Counted from the first letter of the stretch, positions 46,252-55,835 are shown. The stretch is 64,000 nt of DNA from Acaryochloris sp. CCMEE 5410 (GCF_000238775.2 NZ_AFEJ02000001.1:1736001-1800000), one strand, 5' to 3'. Notes: generated by a model from the sequence alone, not told the origin. Numbers and translations are program-made.

Positions 46252-48090
46252 TTGAGTCAACGTTTGTTTCAAACCTTCCAGCCTTTAGCCACCATCGCCA
46301 CCACCCCAAACGCCGTCCGCACCCTCCAACCTCTCTGCCAGCAGACCAAAGCCACCCTCTGGGTCCCCGCCTCCCTCGCCCATATCCCCAACACACAAGT
46401 CTATAGAGGCTCTCTTAAAGACCATCTCCATACCCTGTGGAACGACCACCAGGGGCTAATTTTCTGCCTTGCCACCGGAGCTGTTGTTCGTCTAATCGCC
46501 CCCCTCTTAACCGACAAATCCCAAGATCCTGCCGTTGTCGTTCTTGATGAACCCGGCCAATTCGTGATTAGCCTCTGCAGCGGTCACCTGGGAAAAGCCG
46601 ATCAACTTACCCAGCTCCTCGCCCAACAAATCGGAGCGACCCCTATCCTCACCGGGGCTAGCAATGCCGCTAACTTGCCCAGTATCGATACCCTCGGTGT
46701 ACCTTTTGGCTGGCAACGAGGGACTGGAGACTGGAACGCTATCGCTGGAGCTATTGCCCGAGGTGAAACCGTCACTGTTCATCAAGCCGCTGGTTCAGAA
46801 TTATGGCAAGGTCATTTACCCCCATCTCACACCTATCAATTCGTTACCGATACTGAAGCGCCCCAAATTTGGATCAGCCCCAAAGTCCAATCTGCAGACC
46901 ACCCCTCCGTCCAATGGCATCCCCGCGTTCTCTGGGTAGGCATGGGCTGCGAGCGAAGCACCTCTCAACAGCTGATGGAACAGGCCCTCCACCAAGTCTG
47001 TGAACAACATCAACTGGCTTGGGAAGCCATTGCCGGGGTTGCCACCCTAGACCTAAAGGCTGATGAAGTCGGGTTAGTGGATCTCTGCCAACAGGCTAAC
47101 TGGCCTCTGGAATGCTATTCCCCTGAAGACTTAAAAGCCGTAGCAGTCCCCACCCCTTCCAATGTCGTTAAGGCCGAAGTAGGGACACCCAGCGTTGCTG
47201 AAGCCGCTGCCCTCAAAGCTGCCCAGCAAACCACCCTTCTCGTCACCAAGCAAATCTTTAAAGACCCGGCACAACCTGGGGCGGTCACCGTTGCCATTGC
47301 TCAAGCTGAGCAAGAATATACCGAGCGTACGGGGCAACTGCTGCTAGTGGGAACGGGGCCTGGTGCCCTAGAGCAAATGACCCCTGCGGCCAAAACGGCC
47401 ATTACCCAAGCAGATGTGGTGATTGGTTATACCCTCTATGTAGATCTGGTGCGATCGCAGTTTCGTCCTGGTCAAATCATCGAACCATCCCCCATTACCC
47501 AAGAACGCCAACGCGCCCAACGGGCCATCGATTTAGCCCAGTGGGGCCTGACGGTTGCAGTGATTTCTTCGGGCGATGCGGGTATCTATGGCATGGCCGG
47601 TTTAGTGATGGAAGCGCTCCAGCAGAATGGTTGGGATGGGCAGACCCCAGCCGTCCAAATTTTTCCTGGGATTTCTGCCTTGCAGGCGGCTGCTTCCCAG
47701 GTCGGTACGCCTTTAATGCATGACTTTTGCGCCATTAGCCTCAGTGATTTGCTCACCCCCTGGCCCGTGATCGAAAAGCGTCTTGAAGCTGCGGCTGCTG
47801 CTGATTTTGTGATGGCACTGTACAATCCGCGATCGCAAAAACGAATCGAACATCTGCTCAAAGCTCAGCAAATCTGTTTGCAATACCGAGATCCACAAAC
47901 CCCCGTAGCCGTGGTGCGATCGGTGTATCGTCCAGACCAAACGACTCATCTAGGAACATTAGCTGAGCTGGATACGCTGCCCGTAGATATGCTCAGTACC
48001 GTGATTATCGGCAATGCCACCACCCGGTTTCACCAGGATTGGATGATTACCCCCAGAGGTTATTTCCCTCCTTCCAATTCCTCGACTTAG
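46252..48090 (+). CDS. CbiG-CobJ fusion, cobalamin biosynthesis
   Basis: The 612-residue protein joins two enzymes of the corrin pathway. The N-terminal half (about 20-330) is CbiG: a central GLIFCLATGAVVRLIAPLLT with LDEPGQFVISLCSGH and the C-terminal CbiG domain WVGMGCERSTSQQLMEQAL. The C-terminal half (about 365-605) is CobJ/CbiH precorrin-3B C17-methyltransferase: LLVGTGPGALEQMTPAAKT, ISSGDAGIYGMAGLVMEALQ, YNPRSQKRIEHLLKA. The pair carries out ring contraction (C17 methylation) and acetaldehyde removal. The fusion is known in cyanobacteria. The apparent start is TTG at 46252 with only a weak upstream site, so the exact start is uncertain. It is divergent from cobO. Confidence 0.9.
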   Translation: MSQRLFQTFQPLATIATTPNAVRTLQPLCQQTKATLWVPASLAHIPNTQVYRGSLKDHLHTLWNDHQGLIFCLATGAVVRLIAPLLTDKSQDPAVVVLDEPGQFVISLCSGHLGKADQLTQLLAQQIGATPILTGASNAANLPSIDTLGVPFGWQRGTGDWNAIAGAIARGETVTVHQAAGSELWQGHLPPSHTYQFVTDTEAPQIWISPKVQSADHPSVQWHPRVLWVGMGCERSTSQQLMEQALHQVCEQHQLAWEAIAGVATLDLKADEVGLVDLCQQANWPLECYSPEDLKAVAVPTPSNVVKAEVGTPSVAEAAALKAAQQTTLLVTKQIFKDPAQPGAVTVAIAQAEQEYTERTGQLLLVGTGPGALEQMTPAAKTAITQADVVIGYTLYVDLVRSQFRPGQIIEPSPITQERQRAQRAIDLAQWGLTVAVISSGDAGIYGMAGLVMEALQQNGWDGQTPAVQIFPGISALQAAASQVGTPLMHDFCAISLSDLLTPWPVIEKRLEAAAAADFVMALYNPRSQKRIEHLLKAQQICLQYRDPQTPVAVVRSVYRPDQTTHLGTLAELDTLPVDMLSTVIIGNATTRFHQDWMITPRGYFPPSNSST

Positions 48091-48105
48091 CTCAGGTCAA
48101 ACCAG

Positions 48106-50925
48106 CTAGGTCGGAGGGAGCTTTGCAAACCACCGTCGAATCAACTCCACCTGGAAGCTATACCCTCCATCTATGGGTTGAATTAGGTCTTGCTGTCTCA
48201 AGTGATGAATTAGGCTATCGACTGATTTATCTAGATATTGGGTTAGGTCACTAGCAGCAACCCCATTTCCTTCCCCCTGAGCTGCCATATACCGCAGAAC
48301 TGCTAACTCGTCGGCACTGACTTGATTCTGCTCAATATCGGCAAAGAAGAAACTGGCACTGGCCAAAGCTTGGGGAACCGCTGCTTCCACATCTGCACAG
48401 GTTGCCCGGCGGCGGATCGTGATGTTCTGCTCATTTTTAAGGGCAATAATTTCAGCACAAAGCAGTTGGATCAAGAAAGGATGGCAGTGGGTTAACGCTA
48501 CCACCCGCTGCACTGCATCAGGCTCATATTGCAACTCAAATTCAGGGATAGGACTGGTGATCAACTGCAGTGCTTCTGGTTCCGTCAAATAACTAACCGG
48601 AACCACCTGCAGGTTAATCAAATAGCTGGCCCAACTTTTGAATACCTCCAAGGTATGGGTGCCTGAGAGCAACACTTTAAACCGGGGACGATGTTGAATC
48701 AGATGACGTAGCATCCCCAAAATAGCCGCTTCATCGAACCGTCCCTGCTCAAAGGCACCCACTAAAACTTCAAACTCATCTAGGGCTAGCAATGCCGTCC
48801 GATTGCCCAGCAGAACCGCTATCTGATCCAGCCATTCTTCAAACTGGGTAAATGGATCAACCGCTAAATCACTTCGTTCTAAAGGGGGAAATTTAACGCC
48901 GCGATATTGATTTGCAGCGGCTGACATGGCTTTGGCTAGGTTATATAAAAAGCCTGTGTGATCCTGAGCCCGCGATGCCGACCCTTGCAAATCTACAAAT
49001 AAGGGAATTATCGTCTGGGGGAGCAAACGCCCCAAATTATTGAGCAGTGACGTTTTGCCCATGCGTCGCTGCCCATACAGCAACAAGGCCGGACTGCGAT
49101 CATCTCGCACGAGCTGCTCAATCCGCTGGCTAATGTCTGTCCGCCCCACAAACAGCGCTTGTTGCCCGGTTAAAGGGATGCCGATAATGTAGGGCGAGTC
49201 AATTTCTTGGTTTTGGTCCGTCTCGGTTTGGAGGGTTTCTATCTGTTGGGCAATAATCTGATGCCAGGTCTGAAAAATAGTGCGGAACCTGGCAGTGCGA
49301 TGGCCGTTGTTTGCTGGTCGCAGGACATAGGCCGCGTCCCCTCGTATCACCTGCCGCTGAGCATCCAATCGTTCCAAGACTGCACTCAGGGCCAACCGCT
49401 GATTGTAGGAACTCCTTTGCTGTAAGGCAGCATCCACATCCAAACTCATCTGCTTACAGATGCGGAATAGATAACTTTCCTCCGTCTCTTCACCCAGAAT
49501 CTTCTTCTGAACCTGGCAGATATCTGCGATTGTTTGGCATTGCTCTAACTGGCGAATATCCATTTCCACTTGGGCATGTTGAGCCGCCCATCGTTGCGGT
49601 GTTCGATCAATAAAGTCGATGGCCGCTTGTCCCTCTTGTGGCCAACCCTCTAGAGCCAAGGCTAAATGCTGATCTAGCCCGATTAAGGGCAAATATTGAA
49701 ACTCGTCCCAGAACACCGTATGCCATCGCAGATAGCTAGATTTAGCCTCCATTCTTTGGGTATCCAACCGATACAGACACTGATTCCACAAGACTTGTAA
49801 GGGATACAGCAAAACAGGTCGCCACTGGGCCATCGTTAAGCCCAAAGCGATACAAACCAAGCTTAACGGTAACGTTAATTGCAGAGACAACCCACCAATC
49901 AGACTGGCAAAAATGATATACACTCCACCACTGCCAATGGTGCCCACAACTGCGGCAATCCAAGGGCCAGCAATGGATTCCGTCATCACATAGGGTAGGG
50001 CAAATAAGGTGGTTAAGAGTAGGGCATTGCCACCACCAATCGCCATACCCCGAACCACAGCACTGTTAACGTTTAAGCCCAGTCCCACTGCTGCGCCTAT
50101 AAAGGCTCCTAAACCAAGGCACATCGGGATTGCCATCCGCCATCGCTGTGTTCGCCATCCCAGGGCAATACCGTAAAAGCACCCCATTCCCAACCCTAAA
50201 AGGGCAAAAGAGAAGGGGTTGAGTGGAATTTCCCCCGGACGAAGAAGCTGCGTCGTTGCTTGGGCCACCGCCCATAGACCGCTGAGGCTAAGGACAATCC
50301 CCAACACTGCACCACCGAATTTTTGCGGTACGGGAATGCGATCGCTTCTCCGGGGCGACAAACTCACAGCTACACTAGCCGCCACATTCGAGGCATTAAT
50401 CCCCACCAAGGACACCGGGTGAATAAAGCTCTGTAAAACCCCCACACTTGCTGCGGCTGAGCCAAATCCCCAACCGAGATCAGCAAGGGTGGTCGTTCCC
50501 AACATGGCCCCAAATAGCAGTCCCACCACAATTCCGCTGATAAAACTGCTGGCCAAACTAACGGCGAAGCCCACCACCATTCCCCCGGCTAAGCTGCCAG
50601 CGCCACTCGCAGCCATGCCCACTGCCATTCCAAAGGCGATATCAGCACCAGAAACACCGAATCCCCATAGTCCCAAACCAACAGCACCCCCAACCAGTAG
50701 AGGCAGAATCACATACCCTTGAACCAACAGCCGCTTGAGCACTAAAGGTTGGGGTAGTCTCCAGTCAATCTCGGCTAGACAGAAATCAGGGCGCAGATTG
50801 ATGGGGCGCAGGTGATGTTTCCAGGCCGATGGATGGAAAAAGAACCAACAGAGTAGATGCAAACTGCCCAAAACTAAATTGGGATGGAGGGGCGGAGCAT
50901 GGGTATAGCCCTGTAAGCGCGACAC
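48106..50925 (-). CDS. membrane protein with glycine-rich helices and AAA ATPase domain
   Basis: The 939-residue protein has a long membrane part (about 60-380) with 10 or more hydrophobic segments that are unusually rich in Gly/Ala/Ser (GMAVGMAASGAGSLAGGMVV, IVVGLLFGAMLGTTTLADLG), like glycine zippers. A helical linker follows. A P-loop NTPase domain then has FVGRTDISQRIEQLVRD, Walker A LYGQRRMGKTSLL at about 616-628 and Walker B TALLALDEFEVL at about 710-721. The end (about 865-939) is a winged-helix with VSADELAVLRYMAAQGEG and SLIHHLRQQDLIQPIDGGYS. Its start lies only two bases after the HTH-ATPase stop. Such a large polytopic domain joined to a STAND-like ATPase is unusual; the function is unknown. 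Confidence 0.8.
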   Translation of the reverse strand: MSRLQGYTHAPPLHPNLVLGSLHLLCWFFFHPSAWKHHLRPINLRPDFCLAEIDWRLPQPLVLKRLLVQGYVILPLLVGGAVGLGLWGFGVSGADIAFGMAVGMAASGAGSLAGGMVVGFAVSLASSFISGIVVGLLFGAMLGTTTLADLGWGFGSAAASVGVLQSFIHPVSLVGINASNVAASVAVSLSPRRSDRIPVPQKFGGAVLGIVLSLSGLWAVAQATTQLLRPGEIPLNPFSFALLGLGMGCFYGIALGWRTQRWRMAIPMCLGLGAFIGAAVGLGLNVNSAVVRGMAIGGGNALLLTTLFALPYVMTESIAGPWIAAVVGTIGSGGVYIIFASLIGGLSLQLTLPLSLVCIALGLTMAQWRPVLLYPLQVLWNQCLYRLDTQRMEAKSSYLRWHTVFWDEFQYLPLIGLDQHLALALEGWPQEGQAAIDFIDRTPQRWAAQHAQVEMDIRQLEQCQTIADICQVQKKILGEETEESYLFRICKQMSLDVDAALQQRSSYNQRLALSAVLERLDAQRQVIRGDAAYVLRPANNGHRTARFRTIFQTWHQIIAQQIETLQTETDQNQEIDSPYIIGIPLTGQQALFVGRTDISQRIEQLVRDDRSPALLLYGQRRMGKTSLLNNLGRLLPQTIIPLFVDLQGSASRAQDHTGFLYNLAKAMSAAANQYRGVKFPPLERSDLAVDPFTQFEEWLDQIAVLLGNRTALLALDEFEVLVGAFEQGRFDEAAILGMLRHLIQHRPRFKVLLSGTHTLEVFKSWASYLINLQVVPVSYLTEPEALQLITSPIPEFELQYEPDAVQRVVALTHCHPFLIQLLCAEIIALKNEQNITIRRRATCADVEAAVPQALASASFFFADIEQNQVSADELAVLRYMAAQGEGNGVAASDLTQYLDKSVDSLIHHLRQQDLIQPIDGGYSFQVELIRRWFAKLPPT

Positions 50926-50927
50926 CG

Positions 50928-52022
50928 TTATGTCTGATCCAACAAATATCGATAGGGTTCAATCTGTTTCAACCCTTCGGCTTGCCATGCTGTCCCGGTT
51001 TCGTCATTTTCTAAGGCAAACAACCGTTCAGAACATAAAATTTGAGCCAGGAACGGCCAGCCCCCGCTCTGCTGGCAAATCCAAGCTTGATCCGCGTCCG
51101 TAAAGGGAATCGGTGAACTCGCCATTAGCTCTAAGGTATCTTGCTGCTGCCAAGGGGCTAATGTCGTGGAATAGCCAAAGATATTGAAAAAGGGCGAGCT
51201 GAAGCCACCGTTTTGGGCCAGTTCCATAGGAGTTTCTGGGGCAGAGATCACAAAGGCCAGATTACCTGCCGTTTGATTCGTGGCTAACGATCGGAGGCTT
51301 TCCCAAAAGGCATCGTCTAGCTCAGGACACCGCTGCAAACCCACCCCAATCTCGTCTAGCAGGATGACGGTGGGCTGATGGACGGCACCACTGACCCGAT
51401 CCATAAAGCCATCTAAATCCAGGGCATCAGGAACCGGCAGTCTGAGGGCCGATAGTAAATGGCCCAGTAGTTTATCCTGACTGGACATGCGGGCATCTTG
51501 AAAATCGACAAAAATCCAGTTATAGAGTTCTGGACGTGGCAACCAATTCTGCTTTTGGTGGGGTCGCAGTTGATCTGCTGCAGTCGTGGTGATGGTCGCC
51601 AGGTAGCGGAGAAAAGAGGTTTTGCCCGACCGTCGTGGAGCCATAATCGCCATATTCTGCAATGGATGGTGTTTGAGCAAAGCGAAGCAGCGTTTGAGCT
51701 GTCTTTCTCGACCAAAGAAATGACGGGGATGATGAATGGGTGCCCCGGTGATAAACGGTGACGCTTCCAGAGCAACGGATGGAGCATCCAGTGCCGATGG
51801 GGACTCTGTGTAGGCAATCGCTTGCCAATCCAACCCCAATTGATCACAGATTTCGCGGAAGTTCTCGTAGTCAATGGGTTTCCCTCCCAGAAAATTCTTG
51901 ACGGTTGAGAGGGATGGGCCAATATCGGCGGCGAAGGTCTTTTGACTGGGATACCCGTTCCGTTGCAAAGCCAGTTTCACTTTCGGCAAGTTGTCGATGG
52001 TGACGCGCAGGGATCGTGCCAT
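50928..52022 (-). CDS. XRE-like HTH plus AAA ATPase
   Basis: The 364-residue protein has an N-terminal helix-turn-helix of XRE type (about 10-70, LQRNGYPSQKTFAADIGPSL, NFREICDQLGLDWQAI). An AAA/Orc-like ATPase follows, with FFGRERQLKRCFALLKHHP, Walker A APRRSGKTSFL at about 128-138, and Walker B TVILLDEIGVGLQ at about 218-230. The C-terminus has GGWPFLAQILCSERLFALEN. It is the first gene of an operon with the membrane ATPase and parallels the pair at 1810-5758. It probably senses or regulates through ATP-dependent assembly; the DNA target is unknown. Confidence 0.82.
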   Translation of the reverse strand: MARSLRVTIDNLPKVKLALQRNGYPSQKTFAADIGPSLSTVKNFLGGKPIDYENFREICDQLGLDWQAIAYTESPSALDAPSVALEASPFITGAPIHHPRHFFGRERQLKRCFALLKHHPLQNMAIMAPRRSGKTSFLRYLATITTTAADQLRPHQKQNWLPRPELYNWIFVDFQDARMSSQDKLLGHLLSALRLPVPDALDLDGFMDRVSGAVHQPTVILLDEIGVGLQRCPELDDAFWESLRSLATNQTAGNLAFVISAPETPMELAQNGGFSSPFFNIFGYSTTLAPWQQQDTLELMASSPIPFTDADQAWICQQSGGWPFLAQILCSERLFALENDETGTAWQAEGLKQIEPYRYLLDQT

Positions 52023-52170
52023 TGTTTCGTGCAGAGGCTTTGCTCAAATTGTATCGTCCATCCATTGGCTCAAACTCAGCCCTAAGTCACCCCTAAGTCC
52101 CCTCTCGTCCAACCGTAATCTCAACCTGGGTCCGGTTTAGATAAAGAAGATAAGCATTTGGTGCCGCCCG

Positions 52171-53091
52171 ATGAACACTGCCCATGATATCGCCAGAATT
52201 CAAGCTTGCGATCGCAACGTTGATCCTTGCTTAGGTCAAGTCCGTTGGTCTCCCCAAAAATCAGCTTGGATCAGCAGCATGTATTTAGCAGCGCTAATCG
52301 GTGGACCCTTGACCTTCTCAGGGGATGCATTTCTATTGTTTGCCGTCACCAGCGTGATCACCCTCTGTGCGGGGCATTCCGTGGGTATGCATCGTCGCTT
52401 AATTCATAACAGTTTTGACTGCCCCCAATGGCTAGAACAGGCCATGGTCTACTGCGGCACCTTGATGGGCTTCGCAGGACCATTTTCGATTATCCGTATG
52501 CATGAGTTGCGGGACTGGGCGCAACGACAACCCCACTGTCATGATTATTTTGCCAGCCGCCAGAACCTCTGCAAAGACTGGTTTTGGCTGTTGCATTGCG
52601 ATCTATATCTGCGGTATCCACCAGCCATCCACTATGAAAGACGGGTTGCAACCAACGCCTTCTACAAATGGTTAGAAAAAACTCGATTTTTACAGCAGAT
52701 GCCTTGGGGAATGGTGTTTTACGTGATTGGGGGCTGGCCTTGGGTAGTCTGGGGAATCTGCGTCCGCGTAAGTGTTTGTATCACGGGGCACTGGCTTGTG
52801 GGCTACTTTGCCCATCGGTGGGGCCATCGTGATTGGCATATTGATGGCGCAGGGGTCCAAGGCTATAACGTCCCAGGTTTGGGACTGCTCACCATGGGGG
52901 AATGTTGGCACAATAATCACCATGCTTTTCCCAATTCAGCCCGGTTGGGGCATGGTCCTCATCAAGCAGATCCAGGTTGGTGGCTGATTCGTTGTTTACA
53001 AATGTTGGGTTTGGCCTGGAATATTCAACGACCCCAGGATGTTGAAATCAATCCAAGGCTGAAAACCCTGGAACTCAGCAGAAATAAGTGA
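52171..53091 (+). CDS. fatty acid desaturase family protein
   Basis: The 306-residue membrane protein resembles acyl-lipid or acyl-CoA desaturases. The first histidine box is HRRLIH (74-79) in AGHSVGMHRRLIHNSF, and the third is WHNNHHAFP. In place of the second HxxHH box there is MHELRDWAQRQPHCHDYF, a variant with one early His and Arg-Asp, so metal binding must differ from the classic delta-9 enzymes. Hydrophobic segments fit the usual four-helix arrangement. It would introduce or modify a double bond in a lipid acyl chain, but substrate and position cannot be stated. Confidence 0.82.
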   Translation: MNTAHDIARIQACDRNVDPCLGQVRWSPQKSAWISSMYLAALIGGPLTFSGDAFLLFAVTSVITLCAGHSVGMHRRLIHNSFDCPQWLEQAMVYCGTLMGFAGPFSIIRMHELRDWAQRQPHCHDYFASRQNLCKDWFWLLHCDLYLRYPPAIHYERRVATNAFYKWLEKTRFLQQMPWGMVFYVIGGWPWVVWGICVRVSVCITGHWLVGYFAHRWGHRDWHIDGAGVQGYNVPGLGLLTMGECWHNNHHAFPNSARLGHGPHQADPGWWLIRCLQMLGLAWNIQRPQDVEINPRLKTLELSRNK

Positions 53092-53168
53092 CTACTTGCA
53101 TAAACAGGTAGAGACAAAATGTTGAATTAAGGTGTAAGCCTGAACCGCAACTCCGTTTGTGTACTTGA

Positions 53169-53576
53169 TTAGCCCCAAATACGTTTGCGAAGATCGTCAA
53201 TCGCATCGTGCCAAACATCGTTTCGACCTCCGTCATCCCAAAGTTCCGGCAGTTCGGAACCGGGTCCAAGAATTCTCTCGATTGCCGAATCGGCTGCCGC
53301 CTTGAGATCATGAGGAACGGCTGTCAAATTCGCCTCTACCCATTTATCAAGCTCTTCACTATATACATCACGCAATCCCCATTTTCCTTGTAGACGGGCG
53401 AGCACTTCACAGGCTGCAAGACAATTACATGCTTCGTCGCTATCGAGATAGGCATCGGTATTAAGAACGGCTGTGATGGCAGACTTAACCATGGGTAATC
53501 CAGGATTATCAAGGAATGATCCAGCCCAATCACATGCACTATCATTTCCAAACGTATTTTCGGCCCATGCTCCCAT
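53169..53576 (-). CDS. DUF4259 family protein
   Basis: The 135-residue protein starts MGAWAENTFGNDSACDWAGS, the typical DUF4259 opening, and continues with LDSDEACNCLAACEVLARLQ and the late RNDVWHDAIDDLRKRI. It is a small soluble protein. The family is often found near polymorphic toxin and accessory regions, but its function is unknown. It is encoded just left of the ISKra4-type remnant. Confidence 0.85.
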   Translation of the reverse strand: MGAWAENTFGNDSACDWAGSFLDNPGLPMVKSAITAVLNTDAYLDSDEACNCLAACEVLARLQGKWGLRDVYSEELDKWVEANLTAVPHDLKAAADSAIERILGPGSELPELWDDGGRNDVWHDAIDDLRKRIWG

Positions 53577-53783
53577 AATGTCATCTTCTCCAAAATCAAC
53601 TCAATACAGAGGCTGAGGGGTCGTATTCAGAGGCGCGAGCATTAACTCAAAAGCGTCGACCAATAGAGTATTTTGAGCATTCCTTCACATAATCTAGATG
53701 ATTTAGTCAGCTAATTTACCCGTTTCATGAGTTATCATTCATTGCTGATTTCTCAGCTTCCCTATAAAACAATATAAACATCG

Positions 53784-55285
53784 GATCCTCAGGGGCGTAA
53801 GCACAGAATCGGGGATGTATGGCTCAAAGAAAAACGGGTCAAGGACAATAGATCCTGTACCCGAATCAAAAACTTGTCATGAGCCTAACATCGCAATTGC
53901 CAACCGTACTAGAGCATCACGAATTTCTAGAACAGGTCGAAGCACTCAAGAAGCACCCAGCCTGAGTCAGATGGTTTATATCGTTCTGCAAATGGGTTTG
54001 TTTTGGCTCGCTGGCTTCTGGAGGATGAACTCTCACGGCGAGCAAAACAGTATTGGAATGGCCGAGGTGTCCCACTTGCGGAACCCGCTTGCACTCGAAG
54101 GGATGGGAATCTCGTCAGATGCAGACACTGGTGGGAAATATTGCCTGAAAGCGACGGGTGGGTCGTTGTCCCCACAGGTGTCCAGGTAGTCTATCCGCTC
54201 CTTTGGATCAATCCATTGGGATTACCTCCTATCAGCACAGCAGTGAAGAATTGGTTCGTCTAGGCTGCTTGTTAAGTCTATTTATGCCCTATGAACTGGC
54301 CAGTTGGATGCTGAGTCAGTGGAGTGGTTTATCCGTCAGCTCATCAAGCTTGTGGAGTTGGGTGCAAGTCATGGGCAACAAAGCTTATCAGGAGCTAGAG
54401 ACTCAACTCAAAGCTCAAGCCTCAGGTGACCAGACTCCTTGTGAAGCGATTTCAGAGGTGTTGTCTGCTCTACCTTTGGCCATTGCTGCTGACGGTGTGA
54501 TGGTGCCCTTTCGCCCCACCCCGAAACCCCCAAGGGAAAATCCAGTGGCGAGAAGTCAAAGTTGCTATCTTAGCCCGCCTAGGAACACGGGGCACCCGAG
54601 CACAAAAGCGTGTCCCCCAACTACTACGTCGAAGACTGGTGGCAGTATTGGGCGATATCGACCAGTTCATCCCTTACTGCACCTCGAAGCCCGCAAACAA
54701 GACTTTGAATCGGCCCCAAGCGTCATCTGGTTGAGTGATGGGGGGCGAGGCTTCTGGCGAGTCTACCGCACCTTGTTCTCTCACTGTGCTGTGGCAGTTC
54801 TCGATTTCTTTCATGCAGCAGGCCATCTTGCACGAGCAACAAAAGCGATGTTTGGGGATGCTCGCTCTGCTCAAGCCCAAGCCTGGTTTCGGCGCTGGCG
54901 ACACCAATTGCGACATGGGCAACACCTATTAGTATTGCGGTCCTTGACGATGTTGATTCACTCACAATTGTTTACGGGCAAATCTTTTACGACGTTGCTC
55001 CAGGTACAGGCTTATTTCCAGCGCCATCTGCGACACATCCAATATCGCCACTTTGAACAACTACAGATACCGCTGGGGTCAGGAATGGTCGAAAGTGCTT
55101 GTAAGTGGCTGATTCAACAGCGCTTTAAGGGGGTTGGTATGCGCTGGAGTGAGGATGGTTTCAATCATCTACTCATGCTGCGGCTTGCCTGGGTCAATCA
55201 ACGGTTTGACTCCCTATTCCCAGGGGTAACCATTCCGAAGTCTAAGGCATCCCCGATCCATTAGCTACGCCCGATCCTCAGGATC
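53784..55285 (+). mobile_element. ISKra4-type insertion sequence, decayed
   Basis: The element of about 1.5 kb has imperfect inverted ends. The left end has GATCCTCAGGGGCGTAAGC and ATCGGGGATG (53784-53817). The right end, read inward, has GATCCTGAGGATCGGGCGTA and ATCGGGGATG (55285 to 55248). The transposase gene inside is broken by several frameshifts. I could not define a clean target-site duplication. The right end supplies the last codons of the neighbouring minus-strand gene at 55265. Confidence 0.65.
53878..55264 (+). pseudogene. ISKra4-type transposase with several frameshifts
   Basis: The reading begins with MSLTSQLPTVLEHHEFLEQV and changes frame near 53964 (continues ESDGLYRSANGFVLARW), again near 54243 (continues SSEELVRLGCLLSLFMPYEL) and twice more around 54520-54680. 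There the correct reading QWREVKVAILARLGTRGTRA is out of frame inside an otherwise open frame. The second half is well kept: DGGRGFWRVYRTLF, LDFFHAAGHLARAT, and the family signature PLGSGMVESACKWLIQQRFK with GVGMRWSEDGFNHLL. These match ISKra4-family transposases. At least four shifts make it inactive unless they are sequencing errors or programmed shifts. Confidence 0.82.
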
Positions 55286-55624
55286 AAAAAAATAACGAAT
55301 TATTCTCTCTGCAGCCTCATCCTCGGTAGAGAAGCATTCACGAAAATCATAAGGTCCTGGACCAGGAACACATTCCCTAACTTCAATATTCCAACAACCA
55401 CCTACATACCAAAAGAATATAGATGGGGAATTAGATTTGACCTCTTCTCCACTAGCATCAGTAAAAAATGACTCTGAAGACTCATGACCATTTCCAACAA
55501 TCTCTGCAGACTTGGACACTACACAGCCTGAGGGATAGGCAACATGAGTTTCGGGAAACAAAGGTTTTTCACCTATGAATAAACTATGCCCACAGAGTTT
55601 CTCAATAGTTTTGTGCTGCAGCAT
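55265..55624 (-). CDS. hypothetical protein, C-terminus within the IS end
   Basis: The 119-residue product begins MLQHKTIEKLCGHSLFIGEK and has an acidic-aromatic middle (SIFFWYVGGCWNIEVRECVP) ending RIIRYFFDPEDRA. The last few residues (DPEDRA) and the stop codon lie inside the right end of the ISKra4-type element, so the natural C-terminus may have been replaced. It has no signal or membrane segment. I do not recognise the family; the size and surroundings suggest an immunity-like or accessory protein. Confidence 0.55.
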   Translation of the reverse strand: MLQHKTIEKLCGHSLFIGEKPLFPETHVAYPSGCVVSKSAEIVGNGHESSESFFTDASGEEVKSNSPSIFFWYVGGCWNIEVRECVPGPGPYDFRECFSTEDEAAERIIRYFFDPEDRA

Positions 55625-55669
55625 GAAGATTTAATCCATGAGAAATAAATAGCGTTGATCGATAGACAA

Positions 55670-55835
55670 TTACACCAGTGGTTTTTGCCAAGACAAAATC
55701 ATGTAACGCAACAGCCCCAACCGACTCGTTCCTTCGAGAAGTAGGGTTTGTACAAGTTTAGGTAACAGACTCAATACCTGTAATTGGTGAACAAGATACG
55801 TCTTGCTGAAGTCTCTAGCAACTTCCCGCCCAACC
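55670..55835 (-). pseudogene. 3' fragment of a methyltransferase gene
   Basis: The minus strand encodes REVARDFSKTYLVHQLQVLS, then LLPKLVQTLLLEGTSRLGLL and RYMILSWQKPLV, with a stop at 55670-55672. The part from QTLLLEGTSRLGLLRYMILS onward is nearly identical to the end of the methyltransferase at 57162-58013. No 5' part is present. It is a leftover of a duplicated or recombined methyltransferase gene, 1.5 kb from the intact copy. Confidence 0.8.
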
